DNA of 64,000 bases from Falsirhodobacter sp051195255 (lineage in GTDB: Bacteria > Pseudomonadota > Alphaproteobacteria > Rhodobacterales > Rhodobacteraceae), in assembly GCF_051195255.1 (NCBI RefSeq), contig NZ_JBNJLK010000011.1, forward strand, positions 18,168 through 82,167, written 5' to 3'. Below the pieces are notes generated by a model that was not told the DNA's origin, searched no databases, and saw only the letters and a program-made list of their open reading frames with translations. A program made the position numbers and the translations under genes. Each line of letters begins with the position of its first letter. Position 1 is the first letter of the stretch. Below are positions 1-8,269 of this stretch, one piece after another.

Positions 1-491
1 ATGTCGACCTGTGGCTGGCCGAAACCCAAAGCAGCCTGGAAGAGGCCGAGGCCGCCGCGACGGCCGTGAAGGGCACGGACAAACCGCTCTGGCTGTCCTT
101 CACCCTGCGCGACGGGGATGAGGCGACGGACCAGCCCTGCCTCCGCTCCGGCCAGACGGTGGAGGAGGCGGCGCGGCTGGTGGCGCGGGTGGGCGCGGCG
201 GCCATGCTCTTCAACTGCTCCATGCCCGAGGTGATGCAGGGCGCGCTGGACGCGGCGCGGTCCGTGCTGGGGGAAGGTTTCCCGCTGGGCGTCTATGCAA
301 ATGCCTTCATCTCCCAGGATGAGGACGGGGACGCGAACGAGGTGGTCAGCGACATCCGTGCGGACCTGACCACCCGCGCCTATTGCAACGTGGCGGCAAG
401 CTGGGCCGCGAACGGGGCGACGATCCTGGGCGGCTGCTGCGGGATCGGGACGGAGCATATCCACGCCATGGCCCACAGCCTGAACAAGTGA
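1..491 (+). CDS. Homocysteine S-methyltransferase family protein, C-terminal part
   Basis: The reading frame is open from the window edge (first full codon at 3), so only about the last 162 residues are visible and the start lies outside. The family transfers a methyl group from S-methylmethionine, betaine or a similar donor to homocysteine, using a zinc ion held by three cysteines. Two of the expected zinc sites are visible: LFNCSMPEVM in the middle and GGCCGIG close to the C-terminus, the classic paired-cysteine motif. The C-terminal GCCGIGTEHI block followed by a short helix is where the family normally ends, so the 3' end is intact. It converges on the amino-acid ABC operon with a 15-base gap. 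The methyl donor cannot be told from this fragment. Confidence 0.85.
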   Translation, partial: VDLWLAETQSSLEEAEAAATAVKGTDKPLWLSFTLRDGDEATDQPCLRSGQTVEEAARLVARVGAAAMLFNCSMPEVMQGALDAARSVLGEGFPLGVYANAFISQDEDGDANEVVSDIRADLTTRAYCNVAASWAANGATILGGCCGIGTEHIHAMAHSLNK

Positions 492-506
492 CACGCCGGC
501 GGGGGG

Positions 507-1301
507 TCACCGTCCGGCGGGCAGGCGGTTTTCCAACCAGCGCAGCACGACTGTCAGCCCCCCGCTGAGGATCAGGTAGATCGCGACAAGCAAAAGCAGC
601 GGTTCGTAGGTCAAGAAGGTCGTCTGCCGCACACGGGTGACGACCGCGAACAGATCCGTCACGGTGATCGTGGCAACCAGCGGTGTCGATTTCAGTTGCA
701 GGATGATCTCCCCCGCCAGGGTCGGGAGGGCGCGGTGGACGGCGCGGGGCAGCCAGATGCGCCGGAACACCGTGGCGCCCGACATGCCGAAGGCACGGCC
801 GGCCTCCAGCTCCCCCTTCGGGACGCCAAGGAACGCGCCGCGCATCACCTCCCCCTCATAGGCCGCGAAGGACAGGGTCAGGGCGACCAGGCCATAGGGC
901 CACGCCTCGCGCAGGTAGGGCCAGATCCAGGTGCCGCGCAATTCGGGAAATTGAGCGAAGAGCGAGCCGAGCCCGTAATAGAACAGCCACATCTGCAATA
1001 AAAGCGGCGTGCCCCGCACCACGGTGCACAGGCCGGACGCGAACCAGCGCAGCGGCCGCGGCCCCGTCACCTGCGCCAGCCCCAAGGGCAGCGCGAAGAC
1101 AAAGCCGAGGACGACGCTGGCAACCAGCATCGCCAGCGTGGTGCCCAAGCCGGCCCAAAGGCGCGGCAGATAGGTGGGAAGCCAGCTCCAATCCATCAGG
1201 CGGATGATGGCGAGCAGGCCTGCAAGCGCGATCAGGGCCATCGCGATCCGGTGCGGCAGAACAAGGGCGCGCCAGCGGGGCGCAGGGCTCAGGTCGGCCA
1301 T
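507..1301 (-). CDS. Polar amino-acid ABC transporter permease (HisM/GlnP family)
   Basis: This is one of two inner-membrane permease subunits of a polar amino-acid importer. The 264-residue product has several hydrophobic segments and the EAA-loop region (EAGRAFGMSGATVFRRI) that docks on the ATPase. The ATG at 1301 was chosen because it sits 4 bases after the stop of the upstream permease gene; an in-frame start at 1346 would lie inside that gene. Last gene of the operon binding protein-permease-permease, with the ATPase gene furthest upstream. The two different permeases presumably form a heterodimer, as in HisQM systems. Substrate specificity is not readable from the permease. Confidence 0.88.
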   Translation of the reverse strand: MADLSPAPRWRALVLPHRIAMALIALAGLLAIIRLMDWSWLPTYLPRLWAGLGTTLAMLVASVVLGFVFALPLGLAQVTGPRPLRWFASGLCTVVRGTPLLLQMWLFYYGLGSLFAQFPELRGTWIWPYLREAWPYGLVALTLSFAAYEGEVMRGAFLGVPKGELEAGRAFGMSGATVFRRIWLPRAVHRALPTLAGEIILQLKSTPLVATITVTDLFAVVTRVRQTTFLTYEPLLLLVAIYLILSGGLTVVLRWLENRLPAGR

Positions 1302-1305
1302 CGCG

Positions 1306-2025
1306 TCAGCCTGTCGGGTCAAGGCCGCGGCGCGCGCTTTTTTCAAAGCGCCGAAGGCCGATGTTCGAAACCAGCGTCAGCCCAAGGTAAAGCGCGCCCG
1401 CCGCAAGAAAGAACAGGAAATATTCCCGCGTCGCCGACGCCGCCTGCCGGGTGACAAGCGTCAGTTCCGAAAAGCCGATGACGGCCAGAAGGGCGGTGTC
1501 CTTCGTGGCGATCATCCACAGGTTCGCCATTCCGGGAATGGCATGGGGCGTCATGGCCGGAAGGGTCACGCGGGTCAGGATCTTGGCGGGCGACATGCCG
1601 AAGGCCTGCGCCGCCTCGATCTGGCCCACGGGCACGGCGCGGATCGCGCCGCGGATCACCTCGGTCGCGTAGCCACCCTGAACCAGCCCGATCACCAGGA
1701 TCCCGGCGGTCAGCCCGCCGATGTCGAACCCCGCAAAACCCAGCGACTGCGCCGCCCGGTTGGCCAGATCCGTGCCCACGTAATAGAACAGCAGCATCAG
1801 CACCAGCTCCGGCACCCCCCGGATGACAAGGGTGTAGATCTCGGCCAGATCGCGGGTGACGCGCCCGCCATGCAGTTTGGCCATGGCGCCCACGATCCCG
1901 ATCAGGATGCCGACGGCATAGCCGCCCACCGCCAGTTCCACCGACCGCAGGAACCCCGCCAGAAGCGCGCCGCCCCATCCCGGGGCATCGAGTGCGAGCA
2001 GGCTGAAATCGACACCGAAGATCAT
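1306..2025 (-). CDS. Polar amino-acid ABC transporter permease (HisQ family)
   Basis: This is the first permease of the importer, 239 residues, with hydrophobic segments beginning around residue 20 and an EAA loop (EAAQAFGMSPAKILTRV) typical of the His/Glu/Gln/Arg/opine permease family. The ATG at 2025 gives the normal family N-terminus (MIFGVDFSLLALD); the open frame continues 28 codons further upstream, into the end of the binding-protein gene, but that extension is unlike the family. It lies 34 bases downstream of the binding-protein gene and 4 bases upstream of the partner permease, so the three are surely co-transcribed. Confidence 0.88.
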   Translation of the reverse strand: MIFGVDFSLLALDAPGWGGALLAGFLRSVELAVGGYAVGILIGIVGAMAKLHGGRVTRDLAEIYTLVIRGVPELVLMLLFYYVGTDLANRAAQSLGFAGFDIGGLTAGILVIGLVQGGYATEVIRGAIRAVPVGQIEAAQAFGMSPAKILTRVTLPAMTPHAIPGMANLWMIATKDTALLAVIGFSELTLVTRQAASATREYFLFFLAAGALYLGLTLVSNIGLRRFEKSARRGLDPTG

Positions 2026-2059
2026 CGTGCCCGCCCTGTCGCCCTGCCCCGGAAAGCCT

Positions 2060-2833
2060 TCATTTGCCGTAGATGTCGAAGTTGAAATAGGGCTTGGCCA
2101 GCGCGTCAAAGGTGCCGTCGGCGCGGATGTCGGCGATGGCCTTGTTCACCTTTGCCAGCAGTTCCGTGTCGTCCTTGCGCAGGCCGACGCCCACACCGCT
2201 GCCCAGCGTCTCGGCGTCGCCCTCGACCTCGCCGCGGTATTCGCAGCAGGCCTTGCCGACCTCGGTTTCCAGGAAGGGCTGCATGGCCAGCGTGTCGCCC
2301 ACCACCGCGTCGATGCGGCCGGCCACCAGATCCTGAAGCTCCTCGTCCAGCGTCTGGTAGATGCGCACGTCACCCGCGCTGTCGGCAAAGAACTGCGCGA
2401 CATAGTTTTCCTGCACCGATCCGGACTGCGTGCCGAGATAGGCCCCTTCCACCCCTTCCGGCGTAGGCTGCACGTCCGAGGTCCTCAGCGCGACAACCCC
2501 GGTCGGCGCGTCGTAATACTTGTCCGAAAACGCGATCTGTTCCGCCCGCTCCGGTGTGATCCCCATGGAGCCGATGATCATGTCGATCTTGCCGGTGTTC
2601 AGCGCGGGGATGATCCCTTCCCACGCGACGGGCACGACCTCGCACTCCGCGCCGATGCGCTCGCACAGCGCGCCGATGAAGTCGATCTCCCACCCGCTCC
2701 ACGTGCCCGAGGCGTCGGGGGCGTAGAAGGGGGGATAGGGTTCCGCCGAGACGCCGACCTTGTAGGTTTGGGCCATCACCGGCGCGGCAAGGACCGTGAA
2801 GGCGGCAAGGGAAAGTGCGAGTGTTCGGATCAT
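2060..2833 (-). CDS. Amino-acid ABC transporter periplasmic binding protein (HisJ/ArgT type)
   Basis: This is a periplasmic solute-binding protein of the SBP_bac_3 family that delivers its ligand to the two permeases encoded downstream. A signal peptide (about residues 1-21, ending MAQ) is followed by the family start YKVGVSAEPYPPFYAPD. IDFIGALCERIGAECEVVP and GSMGITPERAEQIAFSDKY are typical of cationic amino-acid or opine binders. I prefer the ATG at 2833: an AGGA stands 6 bases in front of it, whereas the ATG at 2839 directly abuts that AGGA. The divergent DAO-type oxidoreductase suggests that the ligand is an amino acid or opine oxidised after import; this is inference from gene order. Confidence 0.88.
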   Translation of the reverse strand: MIRTLALSLAAFTVLAAPVMAQTYKVGVSAEPYPPFYAPDASGTWSGWEIDFIGALCERIGAECEVVPVAWEGIIPALNTGKIDMIIGSMGITPERAEQIAFSDKYYDAPTGVVALRTSDVQPTPEGVEGAYLGTQSGSVQENYVAQFFADSAGDVRIYQTLDEELQDLVAGRIDAVVGDTLAMQPFLETEVGKACCEYRGEVEGDAETLGSGVGVGLRKDDTELLAKVNKAIADIRADGTFDALAKPYFNFDIYGK

Positions 2834-2858
2834 GACCATTCCTGTGTTGATGCGGGCG

Positions 2859-3629
2859 TCAGCCGACGGCGCGGATGAACTGTTGAAGATGCACGGATTT
2901 CGGGTCGCCGAACACCCGCTCCGGCGGTCCCTCCTCCTCGATCCGTCCTTGGCGAAGGAAGATGACGTGGCTGGCCACGTCGCGGGCGAACTTCATCTCG
3001 TGCGTGACGAGGATCATGGTCCGCTTTTCCCGCGCCAGTTCGCGGATGACGGCCAGAACCTCTCCCACCAGCTCGGGATCGAGGGCGGAGGTCGGTTCGT
3101 CGAACAGCATGGCGGCCGGGTCCACGGCCAGAACGCGGGCGATGGCCGCCCGCTGCTGCTGCCCTCCCGAAAGCTGCGACGGCCAGGCGTCCAGCTTTGC
3201 GCCAAGGCCCACGCGGATCAGCACCTCCCGCGCGCGGGCCTCCGCCTCGGCCCGCGGGACGCCAAGGACGTGGACCGGCGCTTCCATCACGTTGCCAAGG
3301 ACGGTGCGGTGGGGCCAAAGGTTGAAGGACTGGAACACCATGCCCAGATGGGCGCGGATCCGCTGCACCTGCCGGCGGTCCGCTGCCTCCAGATCCCCGT
3401 CGCGCCCGCGGCGCAGGTTGTAGGCTTCTCCGCGGATGCTGATGCGGCCGGCGCTTGGCCGTTCCAGCAGGTTGATGCAGCGCAAAAGCGTGGACTTGCC
3501 GGACCCCGACCCCCCGATGATCGCGACGACATCGCCCGGTCGGGCTGCAAGGGACACGCCCTTCAGCACCTCGACCCCGCCGAACTGCTTGTGCAGGTTC
3601 TCCACCTGAACGGCTGGCACGTCGCTCAT
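2859..3629 (-). CDS. Amino-acid ABC transporter ATP-binding protein (HisP/GlnQ type)
   Basis: This is the ATPase that powers the importer. All nucleotide-binding motifs are present: Walker A GGSGSGKST near residue 40, signature LSGGQQQR, Walker B AAMLFDEPTSALDPE, and the switch histidine in LVTHEMKFA. The length of 256 residues is standard for the family. It is the promoter-proximal gene of the operon, followed after 25 bases by the binding protein, so the transporter promoter must lie between 3630 and about 3900, back to back with that of the oxidoreductase gene. Confidence 0.92.
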   Translation of the reverse strand: MSDVPAVQVENLHKQFGGVEVLKGVSLAARPGDVVAIIGGSGSGKSTLLRCINLLERPSAGRISIRGEAYNLRRGRDGDLEAADRRQVQRIRAHLGMVFQSFNLWPHRTVLGNVMEAPVHVLGVPRAEAEARAREVLIRVGLGAKLDAWPSQLSGGQQQRAAIARVLAVDPAAMLFDEPTSALDPELVGEVLAVIRELAREKRTMILVTHEMKFARDVASHVIFLRQGRIEEEGPPERVFGDPKSVHLQQFIRAVG

Positions 3630-3900
3630 CTCTGCTCCTCGGGTCCCATCCCCCGGATCCGGCGTCTTCCAGCTTCTCTCTGGCCGCGGGACGGTATATC
3701 CGGCAGCGGAAAGGGCGGTCGCACCCCCGGGAGGGAATGGGAATGTTCAATGTTTCGGCCGCGTCGCCGGGCGTCCGGTGGTGCTGGTTATCACCGCAGC
3801 TTCGGGCACTGCAAGCCGGACAGGCAGGGCGGAAGGCCCCGTACGACGTTTTCCATTCCCGAACCCTGCCGCACCGCCCCACCTGAAAGGAACCGCTGCC

Positions 3901-3963
3901 ATGACATCCCTCCTCGTGTTCCAGTCCTGCTGCCCCATGGCGGGCCAAGGCGGTGCCGCATGA
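3901..3963 (+). CDS. Possible 20-codon leader peptide upstream of the oxidoreductase
   Basis: A short frame begins with ATG after an AAAGGA spaced about 8 bases away and ends in TGA within ATGATGA-like overlap with the start of the next gene. The predicted peptide is MTSLLVFQSCCPMAGQGGAA, with an adjacent cysteine pair in the middle. The strong ribosome-binding site and the stop/start overlap with the downstream gene are what make it credible. It could act by translational coupling or as an attenuating leader. It could also be chance; nothing else supports it. Confidence 0.35.
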   Translation: MTSLLVFQSCCPMAGQGGAA

Positions 3964-5306
3964 TGCCGTTTCCCATCGCCGCCACCGACGCGGTCGCGCA
4001 TGCGGGGGTCCAGCCGGAAAGCTGCGACGTGGTCATCGTCGGCGCGGGCGTTCTGGGCGTCACGGCGGCGCTGTTCCTGCGGCGGCGCGGCCTGAACGTC
4101 ACCCTTCTGGAAAAGGGCCGTGTCGCGGGCGAGCAGTCCTCGCGCAACTGGGGCTGGATCCGGCAGCAGGGCCGCGACCCGGCCGAGCTTCCCGTCGCGA
4201 TCGAGGCGAACGCCCTGTGGCGCCAGCTGGCACGCGAATGCGGCGAGGAGATCGGCCTGACAACCGGCGGCACGACCTACATCGCCCGCACCGAGGCGGA
4301 GATGAAGACCTATGCCGACTGGCTACCGCACGCCGCGGCCCACGGGGTGGACACGCGCCTGCTGACGGCCGAAGCGACGGATGTTCTGATCCCCGGCATG
4401 TCGCGGCGGCCCGTGGGGGCGCTGCACACATCGTCGGACATGCGGGCGGAGCCTTGGGTGGCCGTTCCGGCGCTGGCCCGGATGGCGGCGCGCGAAGGTG
4501 TCGTCATCGTGGAGGGTTGCGCCGTGCGCGGCCTCGACGTGCAAGCGGGCCGCGTTGCCGGTGTGGTGACCGAACGGGGCCGGCTGCGCGCGCCGGAGGT
4601 GGTGGTGACGGGCGGCGCCTGGACCGCGCTTTTGCTGCGGCAGGCCGGCATCCACATCCCGCAGCTGACCGTGCGGGGCACCGTGGCTGCGACCGAAGCC
4701 GTTCCGGACCTGCATGCGGGCTGCGCCATCGATGAACGGATCGCCTTCCGGCGGCGGCAGGATGGCGGCTACACCCTTGGCCCCGCCGGCTTCCACGAAG
4801 TCTTCCTCGGCCGCGACGTGTTCCGGAACCTGACCCGCTACCTTCCCGCGCTGCGCGAGGATCCGACGGGCACGAAGATCCGCCTCGCCTCGCCCAAGGG
4901 GTATCCCGACGCCTGGACCACGCCCCGCCGCTTTTCGGCCGACGAGGTGTCGCCGTTCGAGAAGATGCGCGTCCTGAACCCCGCCCCCAACCGCCGCATC
5001 GCCGAAAAGATGCGGAGCGACTTCGCCGCGCTCTTCCCCGGCGCGGGGGAGGTGCGGCTGAAGGCCGCCTGGGCCGGGATGATCGACGTGATGCCGGACG
5101 TGGTCCCGATCGTGGATCGCTGCCCCGCCTTGCCGGGCCTGACCATCGGAACGGGCCTGTCGGCGCACGGCTTCGGCATCGGCCCGGGCTTTGGCCGGAT
5201 CCTTGCGGACATCGTGACAGGCGGCGCGGCCGGGCACGACATGTCCCGCTTCCGCTTCTCGCGGTTCAGCGACGGAAGCCGGATCAGGCCGGGACCCGCG
5301 CTTTGA
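3960..5306 (+). CDS. FAD-dependent oxidoreductase of the DAO (D-amino-acid oxidase/DadA) family
   Basis: This is a flavoprotein that oxidises an amine or amino-acid substrate. An N-terminal Rossmann fold carries the dinucleotide signature VVIVGAGVLGVTAALF (around residues 22-37) and the acidic end of strand 2 (LLEKG). EQSSRNWGWIRQQGRD is typical of a DAO subgroup common in Rhodobacteraceae, and the C-terminal GLSAHGFGIGPGFGRIL closes the FAD site. The length of about 448 residues is normal. Two tandem ATGs (3960 and 3963) are both possible; the first overlaps the TGA of the short leader frame. Divergent from the amino-acid importer, so it probably acts on that importer's cargo, for example a D-amino acid, an opine or an N-substituted amino acid. 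Confidence 0.85.
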   Translation: MMPFPIAATDAVAHAGVQPESCDVVIVGAGVLGVTAALFLRRRGLNVTLLEKGRVAGEQSSRNWGWIRQQGRDPAELPVAIEANALWRQLARECGEEIGLTTGGTTYIARTEAEMKTYADWLPHAAAHGVDTRLLTAEATDVLIPGMSRRPVGALHTSSDMRAEPWVAVPALARMAAREGVVIVEGCAVRGLDVQAGRVAGVVTERGRLRAPEVVVTGGAWTALLLRQAGIHIPQLTVRGTVAATEAVPDLHAGCAIDERIAFRRRQDGGYTLGPAGFHEVFLGRDVFRNLTRYLPALREDPTGTKIRLASPKGYPDAWTTPRRFSADEVSPFEKMRVLNPAPNRRIAEKMRSDFAALFPGAGEVRLKAAWAGMIDVMPDVVPIVDRCPALPGLTIGTGLSAHGFGIGPGFGRILADIVTGGAAGHDMSRFRFSRFSDGSRIRPGPAL

Positions 5307-5406
5307 CATGTGAATCGGTGCCAGCCTGCCAAGGCCTCGCATCGAGGTTTGACGGCGCGCAAAGGCGCGATAAGGTTCTGCCATAACATCAGGGGCAGGG
5401 CAGGAA

Positions 5407-6696
5407 ATGAACTTCATGGCAAAGGCCACCGCGATCGTGGGTGGCACGATGGTGGCGATGCGTCGTTTCGGGGCACCGAAGACGCAGGCGGTCGGGGCCG
5501 CCCCCACCATTCCCGAGGCACGGAAGCAGGGGATCATGACCCTGAAGATGCCGACCGCCAAGGGGTGGGAGGCCGGCCATGTCCCGAGCGCGGCGCCGGG
5601 CCTGAAGGTCAACGCCTTCGCCTCGGACCTCGACCATCCGCGCTGGATCGAGGTGCTTCCCAACGGCGACGTCCTCGTGTCGGAAGCCAAGCAGGAAGGC
5701 TCGCCCCCCAAGACGCTGATGGACCGCGCGGCCCATGCCACGATGCGGCGGGCCAAGGCGATCGGCACCAGCGCCAACCGCATCACCCTGTGGCGCGACA
5801 GCGACGGTGACGGCGTGGCCGAAACCCGCACCGTGTTCCTGGAAAGGCAAAACCAGCCCTTCGGCATGGCGCTGGTGGACGCCACCTTCTATGTCGGAAA
5901 CACCGACGGCATCCTGTCCTTCCCCTATGCCGAGGGAGACACCCGCCTGACTGGCCCCGGCCGCAAGCTGGTGGACTTCAAGCCCGGCGGCCACTGGACG
6001 CGCAGCCTGATCCTGTCGCCGGACCGGACGAAGATCTATGCGGGCGTCGGGTCCCTCAGCAACATCGGGGATGACGGGATGCAGGCCGAGGAAGGCCGCG
6101 CCGCCATCTGGGAACTGGATCTGACCACGGAAAACGCCCGCATCTTCGCCTCGGGCCTGCGCAACGCCGTCGGCATGGCATGGGAGCCGGAAACGCAGAG
6201 GCTGTGGACCGTCGTGAACGAGCGGGACGGGCTGGGGGATGAAACGCCGCCGGATTACCTCACCTCGGTGCAGGACGGGGGTTTCTACGGCTGGCCGTAT
6301 TGCTACTGGGGCCAGACAGTGGACGATCGGGTCGAACAGGACGCGGCGCTTGTGGCGCGCGCGATCACGCCGGATTACGCCCTGGGGGGCCACACGGCGT
6401 CCCTTGGCCTGTGCTGGATGCCGGAGGGCACGCTTCCCGGCTTCCCGGACGGCATGGTCATCGGGCAGCACGGGTCGTGGAACCGTTCCACCCTCAGCGG
6501 GTATCGGGTGATCTTCGTGCCGTTCCGGAACGGCAAGCCCGCCGGCCCGCCGCGCGACATCCTGTGGGGCTTCCTGTCCGAGGATGAGAAGACCTCGTTC
6601 GGGCGGCCCGTCGGCGTCGCCATCGGGCCGGACAAGGCCTCGCTGCTGGTCGCCGATGATGTGGGCGACGTGATCTGGCGCGTCACGGCGGCGTAG
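5407..6696 (+). CDS. Sorbosone dehydrogenase family protein (PQQ-type beta-propeller)
   Basis: The protein belongs to the glucose/sorbosone dehydrogenase beta-propeller family, whose characterised members are quinoprotein aldose or sorbosone dehydrogenases. Supporting blocks are DLDHPRWIEVLPNGDVLVSE (start of the propeller, about residues 72-91), PFGMALVDATFYVGNTDG, ASGLRNAVGMAWEP and IGQHGSWNRS. The N-terminal hydrophobic stretch AKATAIVGGTMVAM may be an export signal or anchor, which agrees with a periplasmic enzyme. The length of 429 residues is typical. AGGAA precedes the ATG. It stands alone between the oxidoreductase and a convergent rhodanese. The true substrate of this family in Rhodobacterales is mostly unknown, so sorbosone should not be taken literally. 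Confidence 0.8.
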   Translation: MNFMAKATAIVGGTMVAMRRFGAPKTQAVGAAPTIPEARKQGIMTLKMPTAKGWEAGHVPSAAPGLKVNAFASDLDHPRWIEVLPNGDVLVSEAKQEGSPPKTLMDRAAHATMRRAKAIGTSANRITLWRDSDGDGVAETRTVFLERQNQPFGMALVDATFYVGNTDGILSFPYAEGDTRLTGPGRKLVDFKPGGHWTRSLILSPDRTKIYAGVGSLSNIGDDGMQAEEGRAAIWELDLTTENARIFASGLRNAVGMAWEPETQRLWTVVNERDGLGDETPPDYLTSVQDGGFYGWPYCYWGQTVDDRVEQDAALVARAITPDYALGGHTASLGLCWMPEGTLPGFPDGMVIGQHGSWNRSTLSGYRVIFVPFRNGKPAGPPRDILWGFLSEDEKTSFGRPVGVAIGPDKASLLVADDVGDVIWRVTAA

Positions 6697-6723
6697 GTCC
6701 CGCAGATCTGGCTGCCGGGGGGA

Positions 6724-7119
6724 TCATTCTCCGGTGGCCAGGGCGAACCCTTCATCGATCCAACCGGTGATGCCGCCCGCCATGATCTTCACGGGAAGTC
6801 CCAGTTCGGCCAGCCGCAGCGCACCGCGGGCAGCGCCGTTGCAATGGGGTCCGGCGCAATAGGTGACGAACAGGGTCCCTTCGGGCCAGGCGTTCATCTT
6901 CGACCGCGTGATCTTGCCATGCGGCAGAAGGACCGCGCCCGGAACATGCCCCGCGGCATAAAGCGACGGGCCGCGGACATCCAGAAGAACGAAATCCGGC
7001 CCCTTGGACAGGGCGTCGTGCACGTCCCAGCAGTCCGTCTCGAAGGCAAAGCCAGCGGCGAAGTGCGTTTGGGCCTCCTCACTCGGGGCGGCGGGAATGG
7101 CGGTCACGGCAGAGGGCAT
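6724..7119 (-). CDS. Rhodanese-like domain protein
   Basis: This is a single-domain rhodanese of 131 residues. The active-site loop is VTYCAGPHCNGA, with the catalytic cysteine as the first C, and the CH2A-like N-terminal motif FVLLDVRGPSLYAAGHVPGA is present, so a persulfide-forming sulfurtransferase is likely. The ATG at 7119 follows GAAAGA and gives the family-length protein; the frame stays open 43 codons further upstream, across the promoter of the divergent regulator, which I reject. Rhodanese genes of this type commonly sit divergent from ftrA, as here, and are probably controlled by it. The physiological role is not known. Confidence 0.85.
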   Translation of the reverse strand: MPSAVTAIPAAPSEEAQTHFAAGFAFETDCWDVHDALSKGPDFVLLDVRGPSLYAAGHVPGAVLLPHGKITRSKMNAWPEGTLFVTYCAGPHCNGAARGALRLAELGLPVKIMAGGITGWIDEGFALATGE

Positions 7120-7186
7120 GGGCGTATCTTTCACAATTGCTTCGAAGGATATGGCCGGAGAGTGAATTTCATGGCAATTGGCAGGA

Positions 7187-8269
7187 ATGACAACCTCCGT
7201 AGATATCACGCCAAACCTTGCCGCCGACACGAGGAAGCCCCTCGTCACCGCCCTCCTCTATGACGGTCTTTGCACGTTCGAGTTCGGGATCGTCGCCGAA
7301 GTGTTCGGCCTGCATCGCCCCGAGATGGGACCGGACTGGTACCGTTTCGCCAGTTGCGCCGTCGAGCCGGGACCGCTGCGCGCGCATGGCGGCTTCACCC
7401 TGACGCCCGACCGCGGGCCGGACCTGCTGGACGAGGCGGACATCATCGTGGTGCCGGGGTGGAAGGGCGCGGAGGCCGAGGTGCCTGAGGCGCTGACGGA
7501 CCGGCTTCGCGCCGCACATGCGCGGGGGGCGCGGCTGGTGTCGATCTGCTCGGGCGCGTTCGTTCTGGCCGCCACCGGCCTGCTGGACGGTGCGACGGCG
7601 GCCACGCATTGGCGGTATGCCGAGGCGTTGCAGGAACGCTTTCCGAAGGTTCGGGTGGATGCCGCCTCCTTGTATCGCAGCCATGACAGGGTCTTCACCT
7701 CGGCCGGAAGCGCCGCCGGCATCGACCTGCTGATCGAGATCGTGAAGCAGGATTTCGGCCCCGAGGCCGCAAACTCGGTCGCGCGGCGGCTGGTCGTTCC
7801 GGCGCATCGCACGGGCGGACAGGCCCAGTTTCTGGAGCGGCCGGTTCCGGTGCATCGGGGCAGCGCGGTCGCACCGCTCCTGGACCGGATGCGCGAAACG
7901 CTGGACCAGAACTGGCCGGTCGAACGTATGGCAGGCGCGTGCCGGATGAGCCCCCGCACCTTCCTTCGCCGCTTTCAGGACGCAACGGGCACGACCCCAG
8001 GCGACTGGCTGATCGCGGAACGCGTGGAAGCGGCCAGGGCACTTCTGTGCGGTGGCGGGCTGGGGATTGAGGCGGTGGCGATGGCCATCGGGTTCGGCTC
8101 GGGCCACACGCTGCGCCATCACTTCCGCCAGCGGACGGGGCTGTCCCCCTCGGCCTTTCGCCTGCGGTTCCTTCCCACGGGAACCGCCGCGTCCCCGTCC
8201 GCCGTCCGCGCGATCAGGGGGAGCGTGAGAAGCCCCAGCACCGCCGCACTCAGAAAGAACGGGCCATAG
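7187..8269 (+). CDS. ftrA: FtrA-like AraC-family transcriptional regulator (GlxA type)
   Basis: This is a two-domain regulator: an N-terminal DJ-1/PfpI (GATase-1-like) domain starting TALLYDGLCTFEFGIVAEVF, with the nucleophile-elbow motif SICSGAFVLAATG, and a C-terminal AraC double helix-turn-helix (MSPRTFLRRFQDATG; GIEAVAMAIGFGSGHTLRHH). LYDGLCTFEFGI is a signature of FtrA-named proteins. The ATG at 7187 has AGGA directly in front; a TTG three codons upstream is the alternative. The product (360 residues) is longer than usual: about 30 residues after SAFRLRF are extra and run into the convergent MFS gene. It is divergent from a rhodanese gene, its usual neighbour. Confidence 0.85.
   Translation: MTTSVDITPNLAADTRKPLVTALLYDGLCTFEFGIVAEVFGLHRPEMGPDWYRFASCAVEPGPLRAHGGFTLTPDRGPDLLDEADIIVVPGWKGAEAEVPEALTDRLRAAHARGARLVSICSGAFVLAATGLLDGATAATHWRYAEALQERFPKVRVDAASLYRSHDRVFTSAGSAAGIDLLIEIVKQDFGPEAANSVARRLVVPAHRTGGQAQFLERPVPVHRGSAVAPLLDRMRETLDQNWPVERMAGACRMSPRTFLRRFQDATGTTPGDWLIAERVEAARALLCGGGLGIEAVAMAIGFGSGHTLRHHFRQRTGLSPSAFRLRFLPTGTAASPSAVRAIRGSVRSPSTAALRKNGP

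Noticed and set aside
2796..3959. N-terminal extension of the FAD oxidoreductase by about 390 codons
   Set aside because: The frame is open, but it runs antisense through the ABC ATPase and the promoter region. The Rossmann motif normally lies near the N-terminus, as it does with the start at 3960.
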